From Nitrospina sp. (GTDB lineage: Bacteria > Nitrospinota > Nitrospinia > Nitrospinales > Nitrospinaceae), in NCBI GenBank assembly GCA_004357365.1, contig SMVT01000185.1:1-9341 (forward strand): DNA of 9,341 bases, written 5' to 3'. A program made the translations under genes and the position numbers. Positions 6,169-9,341 of the stretch are shown piece by piece. The notes below the pieces were generated by a model. It ran no database searches and had not been told where the DNA came from. It worked only from the letters and a program-made list of their open reading frames with translations. Position 1 is the stretch's first letter. Each line of letters begins with the position of its first letter.

Positions 6169-7437
6169 TTATTGGATGTTCATCGATTTTTTGATGACGT
6201 CCTTGCCGCCGTTCAGCATCCAGCGGTTGACGGCCCGCGCATAGTTGATCACTTCCGACATGGCGCTGTCGTGGCCGAAAAAGCGGTACGGAATGCCCAG
6301 GGAATCGAGTGTATCGCGCAGGTAGGCCATGCCGCGCACCAGGTTGGGTCCGCCGCGGCCCACCACAACGAACAGGGGATGCGGCCCGTACTGCTGAAAA
6401 TGCCACTTGAGGCCGTCGCCTATCGCCCGGAACGTTTCGTAAATATCCGTGTTGTTCGCCTTACCGCCGATGATGAACAGCACGTTGGACTGGGGCAGCC
6501 AGTATTTGAACGTGATCTTGGAGATATCGTTCATCTTGGCATAGGGCGGGTTGCCGCCGAAGTCGGAGGAGATGGTCGCGTCCTCACCCAAGAGTTCCGT
6601 CACCATGGCGTTGGCGCCGCCGCCGAAGGTCGGCGCGGTGATCGTTCCCTCATTGTTGATGACATACACGTCGCTCTGCCCCTGGTAGGTGCGGAGCTGG
6701 TTGATCTCCTGTTCAAATTCCGAATCGTCGAAAGTGAACAAATCGTCCGGGAGATGCAGGCGCTTCCACGCCGGGTCGTCCTGATCGAACGCGCATTTGA
6801 AGTCGCACGCCAACGGGATCAGGCGTTTGCCATTGTTGAACATGCGGATGGGGTTGAGTTCCAGCATCAGCATGCCGTAGTTGTTGTACAGGTCCCACAG
6901 TTTCGGAAGGTTCTGCACCAGCGGACTGATGATTTCCGTCGGCGCTCCCAGGCTGTCCAGCGCGTTGGAGACATGGAACGCCTTCAGGCCGGTCAACGGA
7001 TCAAACGGCACCACCGCCAGCTTGTCCGCCGGCAACTCCTCGATATCCACACCGCCGTGATGGGTGATGGTCATGGCGGGAGCGCGGTAGAGGGTATTGT
7101 CGGTGATCGAAAAATAAACTTCATGCTCCGCCGGTACGCCGCCTTCAAAAGTGACGCCGTTGGATTTAACCAGGCGGTTGCCGTCCTGATGGGTGGCAAA
7201 GTACAGCCGCTCTTTTTCCTTGAGCACATCGGTGAGGTTATCCGCCCGCCCGATCAAACCGGACTTGCCCTTTTTCCCAACCCCGCCCTTGAAAACCGGC
7301 TTGATGAACACCTGTTTGTGTTTCTGGATCATTTCCTTGATTTCATCGACGCTGGCTTCGGGGCCGCACACGTCCGACCGGGGAAACTCCACCAAGTCCA
7401 GCAACTTGCGCCCCCATAACATACCGGTAATCTGCAT
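6169..7437 (-). CDS. aclB: ATP-citrate lyase small subunit (ATP-grasp and citrate-binding domains)
   Basis: This 422-residue subunit corresponds to the N-terminal part of animal ATP-citrate lyase and to Chlorobium AclB (about 398) or plant ACLA (about 423). It binds ATP and citrate, and its ATP phosphorylates the active-site His of the large subunit. Visible ATP-grasp marks are FIKPVFKGGVGKKGKSGLIG (44-63) with its Lys cluster, THHGGVDIEEL (125-135), the metal-binding LELNP (192-196) and the following LACDFK strand (209-214). The succinyl-CoA-synthetase-beta-like part shows FGGGANAM (271-278), the citrate-binding IIGGKANNTD (322-331) and GRGGPN (360-365). The ATG at 7437 has AGGAG 7 nt upstream. 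It is first in a two-gene operon, driven by the promoter at 7606-7633 through a structured leader, and ends 42 nt before the large subunit. The family call is firm; only the A/B naming varies. Confidence 0.93.
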   Translation of the reverse strand: MQITGMLWGRKLLDLVEFPRSDVCGPEASVDEIKEMIQKHKQVFIKPVFKGGVGKKGKSGLIGRADNLTDVLKEKERLYFATHQDGNRLVKSNGVTFEGGVPAEHEVYFSITDNTLYRAPAMTITHHGGVDIEELPADKLAVVPFDPLTGLKAFHVSNALDSLGAPTEIISPLVQNLPKLWDLYNNYGMLMLELNPIRMFNNGKRLIPLACDFKCAFDQDDPAWKRLHLPDDLFTFDDSEFEQEINQLRTYQGQSDVYVINNEGTITAPTFGGGANAMVTELLGEDATISSDFGGNPPYAKMNDISKITFKYWLPQSNVLFIIGGKANNTDIYETFRAIGDGLKWHFQQYGPHPLFVVVGRGGPNLVRGMAYLRDTLDSLGIPYRFFGHDSAMSEVINYARAVNRWMLNGGKDVIKKSMNIQ

Positions 7438-7600
7438 TTCGGTTCTCCTGCCTTAAAAAATATTCTTCAAAAAATAACTATATTAATGAATGCACAGTCG
7501 CATTCGGATGGCTATCTGCACACAACAGAGGACCTGGGAAGTGATGGCACCTCCGCCCCATTGGTTTTTCAGCTCAAGAGTGGGAACTCCAGATAGGAAC
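7438..7600 (-). promoter_or_regulatory. Structured 5' leader of the ACL operon (candidate cis-regulatory RNA)
   Basis: From the predicted transcription start near 7600 to the ATG at 7437 there are about 160 untranslated nucleotides. On the minus strand CTATCTG (7590-7596) pairs perfectly with CAGATAG (7512-7518), enclosing 71 nt. Inside are a GAGU/ACUC hairpin (7578-7589) directly stacked on that stem and a 7-bp hairpin GGAGGUG-CCAU-CACUUCC (7537-7554, one G-U pair). An alternative stem CGGAGG/CCUCUG (7550-7555 with 7526-7531) would compete with the second hairpin. Further down is a perfect 6-bp hairpin GAATGC/GCATTC (7488-7505) followed by AU-rich sequence, then AGGAG (7445-7449) 7 nt before ATG. 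I do not recognise a known riboswitch class. All pairings were found by eye without energy calculation. Confidence 0.4.
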
Positions 7601-7605
7601 GCACT

Positions 7606-7633
7606 ATTTTATGAAAATTGGCGGTTTTGTCAA
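7606..7633 (-). promoter_or_regulatory. Near-consensus sigma-70-type promoter of the ACL operon
   Basis: On the minus strand a perfect -35 TTGACA (7633-7628) is separated by 16 bp from TAAAAT (7611-7606, five of six matches). The start point would be near 7600. Such a strong match fits high constitutive expression of a central carbon-fixation enzyme. A dyad AAAACC-N10-GGTTTT (7644-7665) sits about 10 bp upstream of the -35. Confidence 0.7.
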
Positions 7634-7687
7634 CCCTGCTCGCAAAACCCCAAAATTCCGGTTTTTCAAGGATTCACACAAAATTTA

Positions 7688-7708
7688 CCGGTGGCCCTCC
7701 GGCACCGG
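7688..7708 (-). terminator. Possible terminator of the GT87 gene
   Basis: On the minus strand, 12 nt after the GT87 stop codon, CCGGTG (7703-7708) can pair with CACCGG (7688-7693) around a 9-nt loop. It is followed by TAAATTTT, a short and interrupted U-rich tail, so termination may be partial and some read-through into the ACL operon is possible. Confidence 0.4.
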
Positions 7709-7720
7709 GAGGATGACTTT

Positions 7721-9154
7721 TCAAGCGTCGGACGGTGCGTCCAGAGGCGGCGATTGGGACAGAACATACGCCATCCCCGCATACCACAGGGCGGTGCCGA
7801 TGCCCAGGGTTCCGAGCAAAAGGGTGCCGGTTTGTAAAGGTCCGAACATTTGAGGAAAGGTGATGAACACGTAATGCATCACGGATAAGGCAGCGGGAAT
7901 GCCCGCGCCGAGGAGGGCCTTTCGGGAACCGTGATGGTTCCATACCCAGAGCGAAACGAACAGCACCGCCGGCCACTGCAGCATGAAATAATGGCCCCGG
8001 GTAACGGGAGAAACGATCAGCATCGCCATGCACGCCATCCCGAAAGCGGCCGCCCCGTCCAGGGGACCGCCCCGGACGGCCATCCGCCAGCCTACCGGTA
8101 TTAACATCAGGCACAACAGTACCCGGGTCGCCAAAACCGTCTTCGTGACGGCCGGGGAAACCATCAAACGGCCCGCGGTATCGTTATACCGCCAGGGATT
8201 GGGTTCCGAAACCTCCGAGAACCAGAAAACCAGCTGGTTGCCGGTATGGTACAAGGCGTTGCTCAAACTCTGATTCTTGGGACCCCGGGGATTGGAAAAA
8301 TGCGCTTCGACACTGGTTGCCACCGCCTGGGTGCCGACCAGGCGGGCCCAGGTTTTCAAATGGCCGGTATTGGACTGCCAGCCGATGAACAGCGAGGGCA
8401 CGAGCCACACAAACAGAATCAACCCCGCCAGCACCCCGACTCCGGTTCCAGCAAACCGGAAAAACCCGTCCGCCTCCTCAGGATGCCTGAGGCGGCGCGC
8501 GCCCAGAAAAAGGATCAGAAAAAACACCGGCAGAACGGGGATCACTTTAAACACGATGGCGAGAGCCAGCACCAAGCCCCCCGCAACCGCCTTTTGCCAG
8601 GAGCGGCTTGACAGAACCAGGCGGAATCCCAGTAACATCAAATACAGAATAAGGATTCCCAACTGCCCCCTCTGCAGACAATCCAACGTGGGAAGCAAAA
8701 TCGCGACCAGCGCCGCAAACAAAATCCAGCGCCACGTTTTCGCGGCGTCCCTGCCGCCGGACAATTCTGAAACCCGCAGGTGACGCAGAAGGCGGACCGT
8801 CTCCCGGTAACATCCCCAAACCATCGCCAACGAAAGGAAATACCAGGTCACCCCCTGCCATTGCGGCTGTAAAAAATGCAGGGGTGCAATGAGGATGGCG
8901 AACAGCGGCGGATACAGGTACATCCAGCCGCGCGGGTTGGTGATCCGGTACGGGTCGCGCCCGTCAAAAAACGCCGCCCCCGCTTCGGTGAACACCGTCA
9001 AATCGGTCCGGTGCTTCATGATCACCCGCCAGTCCTGTTCGGCCAGGACGGGATCGAAGTCGGCGCGCTGGCGGACGTCGGTTAGCCCCCAGAGGATCAA
9101 CCCCAGGCACAGCACCGCCAGCCCGATCTTGGTATTGCGGGAACCTTCTGCCAT
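7721..9154 (-). CDS. GT87-family (DUF2029) polytopic membrane glycosyltransferase
   Basis: This 477-residue protein has about 11 hydrophobic membrane segments, beginning at residues 9-25, and fits the GT-C fold family GT87. Characterised members such as mycobacterial PimE use polyprenyl-phosphate-mannose to mannosylate lipids or glycans on the outer face of the membrane. Family marks are the first external loop with an acidic residue (TDLTVF, Asp51) followed by EAGAAFFDGRDPY (57-69), the YPPLFAILIAPL segment, RGQLGILILYLMLLG, the loop motif NPRGPKNQSLSNALY, and SPVTRGHYFMLQWPAVL near the C-terminus. The ATG at 9154 shares its A with the stop codon of the upstream gene (TGATG), which supports this start over the TTG one codon earlier and indicates translational coupling; no clear Shine-Dalgarno site is present. 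Donor and acceptor are inferred only from the family. Confidence 0.85.
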   Translation of the reverse strand: MAEGSRNTKIGLAVLCLGLILWGLTDVRQRADFDPVLAEQDWRVIMKHRTDLTVFTEAGAAFFDGRDPYRITNPRGWMYLYPPLFAILIAPLHFLQPQWQGVTWYFLSLAMVWGCYRETVRLLRHLRVSELSGGRDAAKTWRWILFAALVAILLPTLDCLQRGQLGILILYLMLLGFRLVLSSRSWQKAVAGGLVLALAIVFKVIPVLPVFFLILFLGARRLRHPEEADGFFRFAGTGVGVLAGLILFVWLVPSLFIGWQSNTGHLKTWARLVGTQAVATSVEAHFSNPRGPKNQSLSNALYHTGNQLVFWFSEVSEPNPWRYNDTAGRLMVSPAVTKTVLATRVLLCLMLIPVGWRMAVRGGPLDGAAAFGMACMAMLIVSPVTRGHYFMLQWPAVLFVSLWVWNHHGSRKALLGAGIPAALSVMHYVFITFPQMFGPLQTGTLLLGTLGIGTALWYAGMAYVLSQSPPLDAPSDA

Positions 9155-9341
9155 CAATCGTATTGGCCGAACAGGTCTCGAAACCGGACGGTGATAAGAT
9201 CCGTCAGCATGCGGAAAGAGTCTTGCAGGATGCGGACCCGGGAGTAGAGTTTAGCGATTCCGTATGGACTGCGCGGATAAAATGGTGTCGTTTCATTTTG
9301 TGGGGATTCCATCGCCTTGCCGTACAATTCACTGGAAGAAG
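9154..9341 (-). CDS. 3' part of a GDP-mannose 4,6-dehydratase-like gene with a foreign C-terminal tail (5' end outside window)
   Basis: Sixty-one codons are visible before a TGA at 9156-9154. The first 32 residues are clearly GDP-mannose 4,6-dehydratase (Gmd): SSSELYGK, the segment ETTPFYPRSPYG, and the short-chain dehydrogenase Tyr-xxx-Lys pair (YGIAK), which lies near residue 155-160 in normal Gmd. In Gmd the chain then continues AYWITVNYRE and on to about 340-370 residues. Here, directly after AKLY, the sequence becomes SRVRILQDSFRMLTDL and stops 29 residues after the junction. The Gmd continuation is not found in the other two minus-strand frames. The protein would lack the whole substrate-binding C-terminal half and should be inactive as a dehydratase. 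The tail loosely recalls the C-terminal helix of some polyprenyl-phosphate GT2 enzymes. It is coupled to the GT87 gene by TGATG. It may be a recombination chimera, a remnant or an assembly join. Confidence 0.65.
   Translation of the reverse strand, partial: SSSELYGKAMESPQNETTPFYPRSPYGIAKLYSRVRILQDSFRMLTDLITVRFRDLFGQYD

Noticed and set aside
7512..7596. 6S RNA, prompted by the short string CUUGAGCUGAAAAAC in the ACL leader
   Set aside because: The likeness to the CUGAGCCGAUA part of E. coli 6S RNA is only a few bases. The enclosed element is about 85 nt, less than half the usual 6S length, and the long closing stem with a central bubble is not seen.
9154..9253. Simple frameshift as the cause of the dehydratase truncation
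   Set aside because: I translated the other two minus-strand frames over this stretch and neither resumes the expected dehydratase sequence, so one indel cannot explain it.

Overview
This window is a bacterial chromosomal segment with moderately high GC by eye. It is dominated by the two subunits of an ATP-citrate lyase (ACL), the citrate-cleaving enzyme of the reductive TCA cycle. ACL split into an ATP-grasp/citrate-binding subunit and a larger phospho-His/lyase subunit is typical of autotrophs using that cycle. The unusually long large subunit (903 residues against about 608 in Chlorobium) suggests a divergent bacterial ACL. My best guess is a Nitrospinota- or Nitrospirota-like chemolithoautotroph, but this is an inference from gene content and is not proven by the sequence.

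Layout from left to right. (1) Positions 1-1442, minus strand: a GT2 glycosyltransferase whose end overlaps by 17 bp the start of a secreted HEAT-repeat protein that runs off the left edge. (2) Positions 1443-1705: a divergent intergenic region with a good sigma-70-type promoter facing right. (3) Positions 1706-3346, plus strand: a long-chain polyprenyl diphosphate synthase (quinone side chain or lipid carrier precursor), then a stand-alone AMMECR1-domain protein. (4) A strong terminator at 3357-3387 between convergent genes. (5) Positions 3415-7437, minus strand: the two-gene ACL operon. (6) Positions 7438-7720: a non-coding stretch holding a near-consensus promoter, a roughly 160-nt leader with clear secondary-structure potential, and the end of the next gene's transcription unit. 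(7) Positions 7721-9341, minus strand: a GT87-family polytopic glycosyltransferase, translationally coupled to the 3' end of an upstream gene. The visible part of that gene begins as GDP-mannose 4,6-dehydratase and changes to an unrelated tail right after the catalytic Tyr-xxx-Lys.

How the genes relate. The ACL pair cleaves citrate to acetyl-CoA and oxaloacetate and feeds carbon fixation. The prenyl synthase makes an isoprenoid precursor that may serve quinones or the lipid-phosphate sugar donors used by GT87 enzymes. The flanking glycosyltransferases and the dehydratase fragment point to surface polysaccharide or glycoprotein assembly. I see no tRNA, rRNA, CRISPR array, transposase or phage gene. 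The points most worth checking are the dehydratase chimera at the right edge, the structured ACL leader, and the long insertion and altered active-site residue in the ACL large subunit. No wholly new multi-gene system is evident.
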